Origin: Erysipelotrichaceae bacterium | Lineage (GTDB): Bacteria > Bacillota_I > Bacilli_A > Erysipelotrichales > Erysipelotrichaceae | DNA length: 64,000 nt | Direction: 5' to 3' | Assembly: GCA_017431825.1 (NCBI GenBank) | Contig: JAFRKI010000002.1 | Span: forward strand, 62,001 to 126,000 | In this document: positions 23,922 to 31,977 of the stretch, piece after piece | Numbering within the stretch: the stretch's first letter is position 1 | How the letters are laid out: every line of letters starts with the position of its first letter | Program-made: the position numbers and the translations under genes | Notes under the pieces: generated by a model | The model's database searches: none | What the model was told of the DNA's origin: nothing | Seen by the model: only the letters and a program-made list of their open reading frames with translations

Positions 23922-25589
23922 ATGGAAAAAGTTCGTTTAATGGCCCTTGGCGGCCTTGACGAAGACGGCAAGAATATGTATTGCGTCGAGATAGGCGATG
24001 ATATTTTTGTGGTCGACGCCGGATTGAAATATCCTGACAACCAGCAGTTAGGCGTTGAGTATGTGATACCGGATTATTCCTATCTGATAAAGAACAAGGA
24101 CAGGGTCAGGGCCATTTTCATAACCCACGGCCATGACGACGTCATGATGGCTATCTCCCATATCCTGAAGGAAGCTGATTTTGAAGTATATGCCGCACCT
24201 TTGACGGCTAAGATAGTTGAAGATGAATTCCCGAAGAATTCCAAGAAAAGGGTAAAAGTAATCAGAAGGAATGCCAAGCTCAATATAGCAGGGCATATCA
24301 TCCATACCTTCCCGGTAATGATGTCGATAGCCGACGGAATAGGACTGATCTTTGAGACCGAGCAGGGTTCGATCGTCTATACCAGCGAGTTCATCATCGA
24401 TTACGATCTTTCCTTCGATGCATTCTCGATGGATCTGAGCACGATCACCAAGATCGGTGAACATAACGTTTTGTGTCTCTTGTCGGAATCGGTAGGATCC
24501 AGCAAGCCCGGTTATACTTCTCCTAAGCACCGGATAACCGACCTGATAGAGACTTATATAGAAAACCTTGAAGGAAGGGTGATAATAACCCTCTATAAAC
24601 AGAATCTTTACCGTATAATCGAAGTCCTGGAACTGGCCAGGAAGTATAAGAGAAAGGTATTCTTCCATAATCCCGATCATCTAAAACTGCTTAAATACGT
24701 CGAAGACCTGGGATATTACCGGATACCTGCCAATACGATCGTGACTGCCAAGGATTTCAGCAATGATCTGGATAACATCATCTGCGTCGTTTCCGGTTCC
24801 GGCAAGAAAGTCTTCCGTAAGCTCAACAATATCTGCATCGGTGAAGACAAGATCCTGGAACTCAAGAAAAACGATCTGGTCATCATCGCTTCTCCGGTCG
24901 TACCGGGTACCGAAAAGGAAGCTTCTAATATGGAAAACGACCTCTATAAGGCCGACGTCAAGGTCGTCAAGCTTAAAAAGTCGGAACTCCTGTCCATGCA
25001 TGCATCCAAGGAAGACCTTAAGATGATGCTGTACCTGGTAAAACCTAAGTACTATCTGCCGGTAAAGGGTCAGTACAATGATCTTATAAACAATGCGGAT
25101 GTAGCCGTGGAGATGGGCTATACCCCGGATAAGATCATCATCCTCGACAACGGTCAGTTTGCGACCTTCGAGAACCAGAAGCTCACGTCCACCAGAGACG
25201 TTATCGAGCTTGAAGAGATGCTTATCGATGGATCGGACGGAGCTGATGTTTCCGGCTTGGTCCTCAGAGACAGGGAAACGCTGTCCACTGACGGTTCGAT
25301 CGTTGCGGGTATCGTCCTTGATTTTAAGACCAAGGCTCTTATCGGCGGTCCAGACGTACAGAGCAGGGGAGTCATCTATCTCAAGGATGCTGAAAACCTT
25401 TTAAATGAGATAGGAAACATCATGGTCGATACCGTCAGGGAAGAAGTGGAAGCGGGATGTTACGACAATATAAAGGCGCGTATGGAGGCCAAGGAAAAGA
25501 TAGCTGCCTACGTGCTTAAGAATACCGGCAAGAAACCGATGATACTGCCGGCTATAGTCGAAGTGAATATGGAGAACAGTAATGGCTAG
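23922..25589 (+). CDS. rnjB: RNase J paralogue with degenerate active site (RNase J2-like)
   Basis: 555 aa, full-length RNase J fold: beta-lactamase, beta-CASP and C-terminal domains align throughout. Most metal ligands are gone. HxHxDH reads HGHDDV (69-74); the HSIPD region reads MMSIAD (133-138); TGDF reads TSEF (154-157); SDSTN reads SESVG; SGH reads ASK (361-363); VHGEY reads VKGQY (381-385). Catalysis is therefore unlikely. Position before ftsK/spoIIIE matches rnjB in B. subtilis. It may act as the partner subunit of an active RNase J1 encoded elsewhere. TATAAT at 23886-23891; SD AAAGGAA. It overlaps ftsK by 8 nt. Confidence 0.85.
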   Translation: MEKVRLMALGGLDEDGKNMYCVEIGDDIFVVDAGLKYPDNQQLGVEYVIPDYSYLIKNKDRVRAIFITHGHDDVMMAISHILKEADFEVYAAPLTAKIVEDEFPKNSKKRVKVIRRNAKLNIAGHIIHTFPVMMSIADGIGLIFETEQGSIVYTSEFIIDYDLSFDAFSMDLSTITKIGEHNVLCLLSESVGSSKPGYTSPKHRITDLIETYIENLEGRVIITLYKQNLYRIIEVLELARKYKRKVFFHNPDHLKLLKYVEDLGYYRIPANTIVTAKDFSNDLDNIICVVSGSGKKVFRKLNNICIGEDKILELKKNDLVIIASPVVPGTEKEASNMENDLYKADVKVVKLKKSELLSMHASKEDLKMMLYLVKPKYYLPVKGQYNDLINNADVAVEMGYTPDKIIILDNGQFATFENQKLTSTRDVIELEEMLIDGSDGADVSGLVLRDRETLSTDGSIVAGIVLDFKTKALIGGPDVQSRGVIYLKDAENLLNEIGNIMVDTVREEVEAGCYDNIKARMEAKEKIAAYVLKNTGKKPMILPAIVEVNMENSNG

Positions 25590-27942
25590 AAAGAAGAAAA
25601 AGAAAGAGACCTTTGATTACGGTGCGCTGATAGCGCTGGTTTTCACCGTCTTTCTGATGGTGATTTCCATCAGCAAGTCAGGCTTTCTGGGAAATTTCAT
25701 CTCCAATGTCTTCAATTATCTTTGCGGACCGTATTACCTGGTATGTTTCATAAGTCTGTGCATAGTGCTTCTTATAAAGATCTTCCTTAATAAACTGTTC
25801 CTGAAGAAAGATTTTGACATACCTGTCTGGTTCTATATCGGTCTGGTATTCCTTAATATCGCAGTAATGATACTCGGTGCTCATCTGATATACAAGGATA
25901 CGGAGATACTCGAACTGCCGGTATTAAGGGATATACTTTTCAATATCACCAAAGTGATCGGCACCGAAGGAAACTACGGAGGCGGTCTGATAGGCTCGGC
26001 GCTGCTGTTTGGCTTATACAATCTGATCTCCAAGAACGGTACGACCTTGCTGCTGGTGCTGCTGTACATGCTGAGCGCCATCCTGATAATTCCTCTTGGT
26101 ATATATAAGGCAGTCATCAACTACATGAAAGATACTTCTTCAAAGGTCATTACTTCCGCAAAGAATACCCACGAGAAGATAAGCGAAGGTATCAGGCATA
26201 AACAGGCCCTGAGAGAAGAAGAAAGAGAAAAGAGAAGGATCGAAAGAGAAAGGAATATCAATATCAAGGATACTCCTAAAGATAAGGCTCCTGATCCTTT
26301 CCATGTTGAAAATGAACAGCTTGAAATAACGGATCCGGAAAATGTCTCCGAGTTCACTAAGACTTATTTCATAAAGGATGCACTGACAAAAGAGAAGAAA
26401 CCGTCCGCTTTTGAAAGCGAACCGAAGGAAGATAAAAACATAGAAGTTGTCGATACTTCAAAAACAAGAGTAAGCAAGACAAAAGCCATAAAGAAACATT
26501 CCGGTCCTTACCGCTTACCGCCTTTATCTATACTTGAGCCTAATACGACAAAGAATTCCAAGACCAACAAGGCTTCTGCCGATGTAAAGGGCAAAAAGCT
26601 TATTGAAGTATTATCGACCTTTGGCATCGACGCCAAACTGGTCAATATCCATATCGGACCAAGCGTTACCAAGTTTGAGGTCAAGCCCGATTCCAACATT
26701 AAGGTAAACAAGATCATGTCCATCCAGGACAACATCAAGATGGAATTGGCCGTAACGGATGTCAGGATCGAAGCACCGATCCCGGGCAGAAGCGCTGTCG
26801 GTATCGAGATCCCTAATGCCGAGATGTCATCGGTAAGGATGTCGGAACTTATGCCTAAGGTCAAGGATAATGCCAACAAGCTCCTGTTTGCGTTAGGCAA
26901 GGATCTGATGGGTGAACAGGTCTACTGTGAGCTCAATAAGATGCCGCATCTTCTGATAGGCGGTGCTACCGGTTCAGGCAAGTCTGTATGTATCAATACG
27001 ATCATCTGTTCATTGCTGCTAAGGAGCGATCCTGATACCGTAAAACTGGTGCTGATAGATCCTAAAAAGGTCGAATTTGCGCCATATCATGATCTGCCGC
27101 ATCTGATGTGGCCGGTCATTACAGAATCTGACAAGGCAGCCATCTTATTAAAAAGACTTGTCATGATCATGGAAGAAAGGTATGAGACTTTCGCTACCGT
27201 CCAGGTCAGAGACATATCGGGATACAACGAGTTCGTTGAAAGACATAACAGGAATCTTGAAGAAGACGAAGCTCCTCTGGAAAGGATGCCGTTCATCGTG
27301 GTCATCATCGATGAGCTGGCCGATCTGATGGCTGTAGCCAAAAATGAAGTGCAGTTATCGATACAGCGTTTCACGCAGCTGGCCAGAGCCTGCGGTATGC
27401 ATATGATCGTAGCGACCCAGCGTCCTAGCACCGATGTTATCACCGGCCTCATCAAATCCAATATTCCTAGCCGTATATCCTTTGCGGTATCTTCCAGCAT
27501 CGATTCCCGGACGATCCTTGATTCCGTCGGTGCCGAAAAGCTGCTGGGTATGGGCGATATGCTATATCTTCCGCAGGGCGAGATCTCTCCTTCAAGGATA
27601 CAGGGTGCCTACGTATCCGATTCCGAGATAAGAAAGATAACCGAATATGTAAAAGCCCAGGCTTCACCGCAGTATGACGATGCCTATTATTCTCTGGAAA
27701 GAGCCAATGACGGTTCCTTTGCGTTCACGGGAGAGGGCGGAAACACCAAGGATCCTCTGTATGACGAGATAGTCGAATATGTCGTAGATGCCCAGAAAGC
27801 TTCAACATCTCTTCTGCAAAGAAGGTTCGGAATCGGCTATAACCGCAGTGCCCGCATCATCGATCAGCTCGAAGAGAACGGCATAATCGGTTCCGCCAAC
27901 GGTTCAAAGCCGAGGGAAGTACTGATAAAGAAAGAAGAATAA
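25582..27942 (+). CDS. ftsK: DNA translocase FtsK/SpoIIIE
   Basis: 786 aa. N-terminal membrane domain with about 4-5 helices (to residue 176), a charged linker (about 180-330), then the RecA-like motor: Walker A GATGSGKS at 461-468, Walker B VVIIDE near 573-578. A gamma winged-helix domain for KOPS/SRS reading closes the protein (about 725-786). Pumps chromosome DNA through the septum during division. It overlaps the RNase J gene by 8 nt. Confidence 0.96.
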   Translation: MARKKKKKETFDYGALIALVFTVFLMVISISKSGFLGNFISNVFNYLCGPYYLVCFISLCIVLLIKIFLNKLFLKKDFDIPVWFYIGLVFLNIAVMILGAHLIYKDTEILELPVLRDILFNITKVIGTEGNYGGGLIGSALLFGLYNLISKNGTTLLLVLLYMLSAILIIPLGIYKAVINYMKDTSSKVITSAKNTHEKISEGIRHKQALREEEREKRRIERERNINIKDTPKDKAPDPFHVENEQLEITDPENVSEFTKTYFIKDALTKEKKPSAFESEPKEDKNIEVVDTSKTRVSKTKAIKKHSGPYRLPPLSILEPNTTKNSKTNKASADVKGKKLIEVLSTFGIDAKLVNIHIGPSVTKFEVKPDSNIKVNKIMSIQDNIKMELAVTDVRIEAPIPGRSAVGIEIPNAEMSSVRMSELMPKVKDNANKLLFALGKDLMGEQVYCELNKMPHLLIGGATGSGKSVCINTIICSLLLRSDPDTVKLVLIDPKKVEFAPYHDLPHLMWPVITESDKAAILLKRLVMIMEERYETFATVQVRDISGYNEFVERHNRNLEEDEAPLERMPFIVVIIDELADLMAVAKNEVQLSIQRFTQLARACGMHMIVATQRPSTDVITGLIKSNIPSRISFAVSSSIDSRTILDSVGAEKLLGMGDMLYLPQGEISPSRIQGAYVSDSEIRKITEYVKAQASPQYDDAYYSLERANDGSFAFTGEGGNTKDPLYDEIVEYVVDAQKASTSLLQRRFGIGYNRSARIIDQLEENGIIGSANGSKPREVLIKKEE

Positions 27943-27943
27943 A

Positions 27944-27966
27944 AAAAGGTTCGTAAGAACCTTTTC
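27944..27966. terminator. Bidirectional terminator between ftsK and upp
   Basis: 9-bp stem AAAAGGTTC/GAACCTTTT with GTAA loop. The minus strand has a T7 tail, so it is stronger for upp. Confidence 0.85.
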
Positions 27967-27967
27967 T

Positions 27968-28642
27968 TTATGCCTTGGACTGTTTGGCGCCTTTATATCC
28001 GTAGGTACCGTTAAGCCTGTCGCCGATATCACCGGCTGCCGTAACGATGAATCCGTCCTTGTTGAGTCCGGTAGGGATATAAGTAGCCGCATACAGTTCG
28101 ACGTCAGGATGATTGTCATGGATGAGCTTGACGCCCACATTGGAGGCAAAGAGGGCCATGACCTTGATCTTTTTATAGCCGAGTTCCTTAAGTCTTCTGA
28201 TGGAATCCTCTATCGAGCCGCCGGTAGCCAGTGCCGGGTCGACGATTATGGCCGGATAATCTTCACCGTTTTCCGGCATCTTGAAGTAATACGGAACCGG
28301 TTTCAGGGTCTCCTGATCCCTGTACATGCCGATATATCCGACTCTCGCGCTTGGCACCAGGGTCTTCAATCCTTCCACCATGCCAAGACCTGCTCTTAAG
28401 ATAGGTACGATAGTGATGGATTCGGCAAGTGTCGGTACGCTCATTCTGGCCAGGGGAGCGTCGATCTCTATTTCTTCCGTTTTCAGGTCCTTAAGGACTT
28501 CATAACCCATCATGATGGTCAGCTCGGTAATGATCTCTCCGAATTCCTTAGAACCGGTATTGATGTCACGCAGTTTGCCCAGTTTATGAGCTACCAGCGG
28601 ATGGGAATCAAAGGTAGTTATATACTTTGAATAATCTTCCAT
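27968..28642 (-). CDS. upp: Uracil phosphoribosyltransferase
   Basis: 224 aa. Uracil + PRPP to UMP. ILRAGLGM and the PRPP loop VDPALATGGS (normally DPMLATGGS) are present, with the uracil-binding C-terminus TAAGDIGDR. SD AAAGGAG before the ATG. Divergent from pyrR across 67 bp, making this a pyrimidine-salvage locus with pyrR, the DUF523 gene and uraA. Confidence 0.97.
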   Translation of the reverse strand: MEDYSKYITTFDSHPLVAHKLGKLRDINTGSKEFGEIITELTIMMGYEVLKDLKTEEIEIDAPLARMSVPTLAESITIVPILRAGLGMVEGLKTLVPSARVGYIGMYRDQETLKPVPYYFKMPENGEDYPAIIVDPALATGGSIEDSIRRLKELGYKKIKVMALFASNVGVKLIHDNHPDVELYAATYIPTGLNKDGFIVTAAGDIGDRLNGTYGYKGAKQSKA

Positions 28643-28697
28643 AACATTTCTCCTTTTTTACTATCTAATATGTTATCACTTTAAAGAGTATTTTATG

Positions 28698-28709
28698 TAA
28701 AATGAATGT
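28698..28709 (+). promoter_or_regulatory. Leaderless -10 of pyrR
   Basis: TAAAAT (28698-28703), 6 nt, ATG 28710; no SD. Confidence 0.65.
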
Positions 28710-29273
28710 ATGAATGAGAAGAATAACCTTAGATTCAAAGTACAGCTGCTGGATGAAGCGACGCTCTTTCGGACGATGACCCGTCTTTCCTATGAGGTCA
28801 TAGAGAAAAACAGCGATCTCAGCAGGATAGTGCTTATCGGAATAAAGACCAGAGGCGTTCCTCTGGCCGAACTGGTAAAGGAAAACATCTATAAGCATAC
28901 CGGAATAGAGCTTCCTTTAGCCACCCTTGATATCAAGTTCTATCGTGATGATCTGGAAAAGGTATCCCTCAATCCGCTCATCACCCAGGAAGAGCTAGAT
29001 GTCGATATCAACGGCAAGGAAGTAATACTGGTGGATGATGTCATCTATACCGGCAGAACGGTAAGAGCTGCCATCGATGCCGTTTTCGACAAGGGAAGAC
29101 CGGATAAGGTGTCATTGCTGGTACTGATAGACAGAGGACACAGGGAACTGCCGATAAGACCTGATTATGTCGGAAAGAACATTCCTACGGCCATGAATGA
29201 AGTGGTAAGCGTCAATATAAGACCTGTAGATGAGAGGAATAACGTTGAACTGCTGGAGAAAACAGATGATTAA
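28710..29273 (+). CDS. pyrR: Pyrimidine operon regulator / uracil PRTase PyrR
   Basis: 187 aa, usual PyrR length. PRTase fold with PRPP motif VILVDDVIYTGRT and the RNA-binding basic face typical of PyrR. UMP-bound PyrR binds a hairpin in pyr leaders and causes termination. A matching hairpin is present in the uraA leader 0.5 kb downstream. It overlaps the DUF523 gene by 8 nt. Confidence 0.95.
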   Translation: MNEKNNLRFKVQLLDEATLFRTMTRLSYEVIEKNSDLSRIVLIGIKTRGVPLAELVKENIYKHTGIELPLATLDIKFYRDDLEKVSLNPLITQEELDVDINGKEVILVDDVIYTGRTVRAAIDAVFDKGRPDKVSLLVLIDRGHRELPIRPDYVGKNIPTAMNEVVSVNIRPVDERNNVELLEKTDD

Positions 29274-29715
29274 CATACTTGTAAGCGCCTGTCTTTTAGG
29301 TCTTGACTGCCGTTATGACGGAAAGAACTGTCTTAATGAAAAAGTACTGGAACTGAAGAAATACGCCAATCTGATACCCGTCTGTCCGGAACAGATGGGC
29401 GGTCTTTCAACACCGCGTGATCCTTCGGAAATAGTCGGAAAAAGGCTAATATCCAATAAGGGCACGGATGTGACTGCCAACTATGATAAAGGCGCGGAAA
29501 TGGCCCTTAAACTGGCTGAGATCAACGATTGTCACTACGCTGTGCTTAAGCAGAAAAGCCCGTCATGCGGCTGCGGACTCATTTATGACGGCACGTTTAC
29601 CGGAAAGACTATCAAAGGAAACGGAAATACCACCAGACTTTTGACTGAAAACGGTATCATCTGCTTCTCTGATGAAGATATTGATGAATTATTGTCCATA
29701 CTCATTGACAAATGA
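29266..29715 (+). CDS. DUF523 protein, candidate thiouracil desulfidase (TudS-type)
   Basis: 149 aa. DUF523 marks: SACLLGLDCRYDG, PVCPEQMGGLSTPR and LKQKSPSCG. Cys9, Cys40 and Cys101 fit the three-Cys [4Fe-4S] site of characterised TudS, which turns 2-thiouracil into uracil. The start at 29266 overlaps pyrR by 8 nt, so it is co-translated with a pyrimidine regulator and sits next to upp and uraA. That context supports a role in thiouracil salvage; substrate is inferred. Confidence 0.82.
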   Translation: MINILVSACLLGLDCRYDGKNCLNEKVLELKKYANLIPVCPEQMGGLSTPRDPSEIVGKRLISNKGTDVTANYDKGAEMALKLAEINDCHYAVLKQKSPSCGCGLIYDGTFTGKTIKGNGNTTRLLTENGIICFSDEDIDELLSILIDK

Positions 29716-29732
29716 GTTACATAGGATAAAAT
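29705..29732 (+). promoter_or_regulatory. uraA promoter
   Basis: TTGACA (29705-29710), 16-bp spacer, TAAAAT (29727-29732). Predicted start near 29739, overlapping the end of the DUF523 gene. Confidence 0.8.
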
Positions 29733-29738
29733 ATTAAC

Positions 29739-29846
29739 AGTTACATAGAAATCTTTAAGTCCAATACTGAGATATTGGTAAGATTGAATGTTAAATTTGG
29801 TTTTTCATTGAATCCTTGCCTTGTCTTGCGGACAAGGCTTTTCTTT
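29739..29846 (+). ncRNA. PyrR-responsive attenuator in the uraA leader
   Basis: Three structures can be drawn. (1) PyrR-binding hairpin 29750-29785: outer stem AATCTT/AAGATT, inner stem CCAATA/TATTGG, hexaloop CTGAGA (the known CNGNGA consensus) and TTTAA in the internal bulge (29754-29758), as in known PyrR sites. (2) Antiterminator: 29777-29790 pairs with 29806-29820. (3) Terminator: GCCTTGTC (29818-29825) with GACAAGGC (29831-29838) plus a T-rich tail. The antiterminator shares bases with both others, so they are mutually exclusive. High UMP should reduce uraA expression. Confidence 0.9.
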
Positions 29847-29874
29847 AAAGAATGTAACTGTAGGAGGAGAAAAC

Positions 29875-31209
29875 ATGAAACTAATCTACAACGTAGAAGA
29901 CAAGGTCGATTTCAAACAGAACCTGGTCTTTGCCTTCCAGCAGATGATCGCCATCATGGCTGCTACCTTACTGGTCCCGATGATCATGTCCAGTTATGCC
30001 ATGAGCAACGGCGGAACCCTGTATTTTGACCCGTCTGCTGCCTTATTCGGTGCCGGTATCGGCACGCTGTTCTATGTATTTGCGACCAAGAGAAAAAGTC
30101 CTGTATTCTTAGGATCTTCATTCACGTTCCTGCCTGCCTATGCAGCCATCATCGGAATGAACTACGGTTACTGGGGAGTCATCATCGGTGTAGCTCTGGC
30201 CGGTCTTGTATACTTCGTGATCGCCTGCATCATCAAGGCTGTCGGCTCTGAATGGGTAAACAAGCTAATGCCGCCGGTCATCGCCGGTCCGATCGTTGCC
30301 ATCATCGGTCTTTCCCTGTCTTCGACTGCTACCGGCTGGTCCAGCACCAACGGCGGTTCCGAATACAGTCTGATAACCATTGCGGTAGCTCTCATAACTT
30401 TCTTCGTTATCTGCTACGTATCGGAAAAGGGCAGTAAGATGCTAAAGCTCATTCCGTTCCTGATCGGTATCGGTGCAGGTTATCTGGTCGCTGTAGTCCT
30501 TACATTATGCGGAGTTGCCCAGCTGGTCGATTTCTCGGCTTTCAGTAATCTCTCGATCTTCGCCGTTCCGAAGTTCACCTTCATGCAGGCCATTACCCAG
30601 CATCCTGAAGGTCTGCTGCCGATCGACGGTACAGCCTTCGGCAACATTGCGATTACCTTCGTACCTATCGCCATCGTCGAGCTTGCCCAGCATATCGGTG
30701 ACCACAAGAACCTCGGTTCCATCATCAACCATGATCTGATCACTGATCCGGGTCTTGACAGAACGCTCATCGGCGACGGTGTCGGTTCTGCCATCGGCGG
30801 CGTCTTCGGCGGTGCTGCCAATACCACATACGGCGAATCCATCGCCTGTGTGGCCATTACCGGAAATGCTTCCGTATCGACCATCATCCTGGCCTGCTTC
30901 GGCTGCATGATCCTGTCGTTCTTCGGTCCGTTCGTAGCCGTCATCAATTCCATACCTAAGTGCGTAATGGGCGGTGCCTGTATCGCTTTATACGGATTCA
31001 TCGCCGTATCCGGTCTGAAGATGCTGGCCGGTGTCGATCTTGGCGACAACAGAAACCTCTTCCCGGTTTCCGCCATCCTGGTAATCGGTATCGGCGGTCT
31101 CGTACTGTCCTTCGGTACCAATCCGGTAACCGGCGGTGCCTTGCTGCAGTTATCTTCACTGGCCACTGCCTTGCTGGTAGGACTGATAACCAAAGCGCTA
31201 GTAAGTTAA
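29875..31209 (+). CDS. uraA: Uracil permease, NCS2 family
   Basis: 444 aa, about 14 membrane spans. Uracil:H+ symporter. The NCS2 uracil-type motifs VELAQHIGDHKNLGSII (substrate Glu and His) and NTTYGES are present. Start at ATG 29875 set by AGGAGGAG; a TTG about 18 codons upstream falls in the attenuator. Expression is controlled by the PyrR attenuator just upstream. Ends with a strong terminator. Confidence 0.94.
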   Translation: MKLIYNVEDKVDFKQNLVFAFQQMIAIMAATLLVPMIMSSYAMSNGGTLYFDPSAALFGAGIGTLFYVFATKRKSPVFLGSSFTFLPAYAAIIGMNYGYWGVIIGVALAGLVYFVIACIIKAVGSEWVNKLMPPVIAGPIVAIIGLSLSSTATGWSSTNGGSEYSLITIAVALITFFVICYVSEKGSKMLKLIPFLIGIGAGYLVAVVLTLCGVAQLVDFSAFSNLSIFAVPKFTFMQAITQHPEGLLPIDGTAFGNIAITFVPIAIVELAQHIGDHKNLGSIINHDLITDPGLDRTLIGDGVGSAIGGVFGGAANTTYGESIACVAITGNASVSTIILACFGCMILSFFGPFVAVINSIPKCVMGGACIALYGFIAVSGLKMLAGVDLGDNRNLFPVSAILVIGIGGLVLSFGTNPVTGGALLQLSSLATALLVGLITKALVS

Positions 31210-31228
31210 AGAAAGATAAAGAATTCCT

Positions 31229-31254
31229 AAAGTGGGCTTACGGCCCACTTTTTT
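31229..31254 (+). terminator. Terminator after uraA
   Basis: 9-bp stem AAAGTGGGC/GCCCACTTT, 5-nt loop, T6. Confidence 0.92.
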
Positions 31255-31275
31255 AATGTCTCAATGATTATTTTG

Positions 31276-31287
31276 TATAATAATTTT
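31276..31287 (+). promoter_or_regulatory. Leaderless -10 of rsmE
   Basis: TATAAT (31276-31281), 6 nt, ATG 31288; no SD. Confidence 0.7.
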
Positions 31288-31977
31288 ATGCAGCAGTTCT
31301 TCACTGACGAAAGCCTTAATATCGGCCAGAAGTCATCTTTGAGTAAAGAGGTCCTTTACCAGTTAAGAAAGGTCTTAAGAGCTGAAGACGGCTATGAATT
31401 CCGCCTTGCAGATAAGGACGGAAAGATCTTTTTATGTGCTCTTGAAAAAGACTGTGCTTGCGTTAATAAAGAGCTTGATGAAGACAACGAACTGAAGACT
31501 GAAATCACTGCCATCGTTTCGCTCATAAAGAATGACAAGATGGATCTGATGGTACAGAAGCTTACTGAACTGGGAGTTAGAAGGATAGTTCCTTATAAGG
31601 CTTTCCGGTCTGTAGTTAAGGAAGGAAAGGGCGATAATAAGCTGGAACGCTTTAAAAAGATAGCCAGGGAAGCCGCCGAACAGTCCCACAGAAACATCAT
31701 TCCGGAAATCACCGGATATGCAGGAATAAACGATCTAAGCAAATATATGAGCGAATTAAATATTGCAGCTTATGAAAAGGATGATCATATAGTTTCCGAT
31801 TTCAGAAATCATAATTCGATCACCTTCATAATCGGTCCTGAAGGCGGTTTTGACCCCGTAGAAATAGAGAAAATCAAAGATATGGGTTTCATATCATTAT
31901 CGCTTGGAAAACGCATTTTAAGGGCTGAAACAGCCTCTATATACATTACAAGCCTGATCGTCGGAGATAATCAATGA
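31288..31977 (+). CDS. rsmE: 16S rRNA m3U1498 methyltransferase RsmE
   Basis: 229 aa SPOUT methyltransferase. KMDLMVQKLTELGV, EQSHRNIIPEI, IIGPEGGF and the knot motif SLGKRILRAETA are diagnostic. Methylates U1498 of 16S rRNA. The start (MQQFF) is 6 nt after TATAAT; an upstream in-frame ATG would lie before the -10 and is rejected. It overlaps mtaB by 4 nt, an order shared with Bacillus (yqeU-yqeV). Confidence 0.95.
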   Translation: MQQFFTDESLNIGQKSSLSKEVLYQLRKVLRAEDGYEFRLADKDGKIFLCALEKDCACVNKELDEDNELKTEITAIVSLIKNDKMDLMVQKLTELGVRRIVPYKAFRSVVKEGKGDNKLERFKKIAREAAEQSHRNIIPEITGYAGINDLSKYMSELNIAAYEKDDHIVSDFRNHNSITFIIGPEGGFDPVEIEKIKDMGFISLSLGKRILRAETASIYITSLIVGDNQ

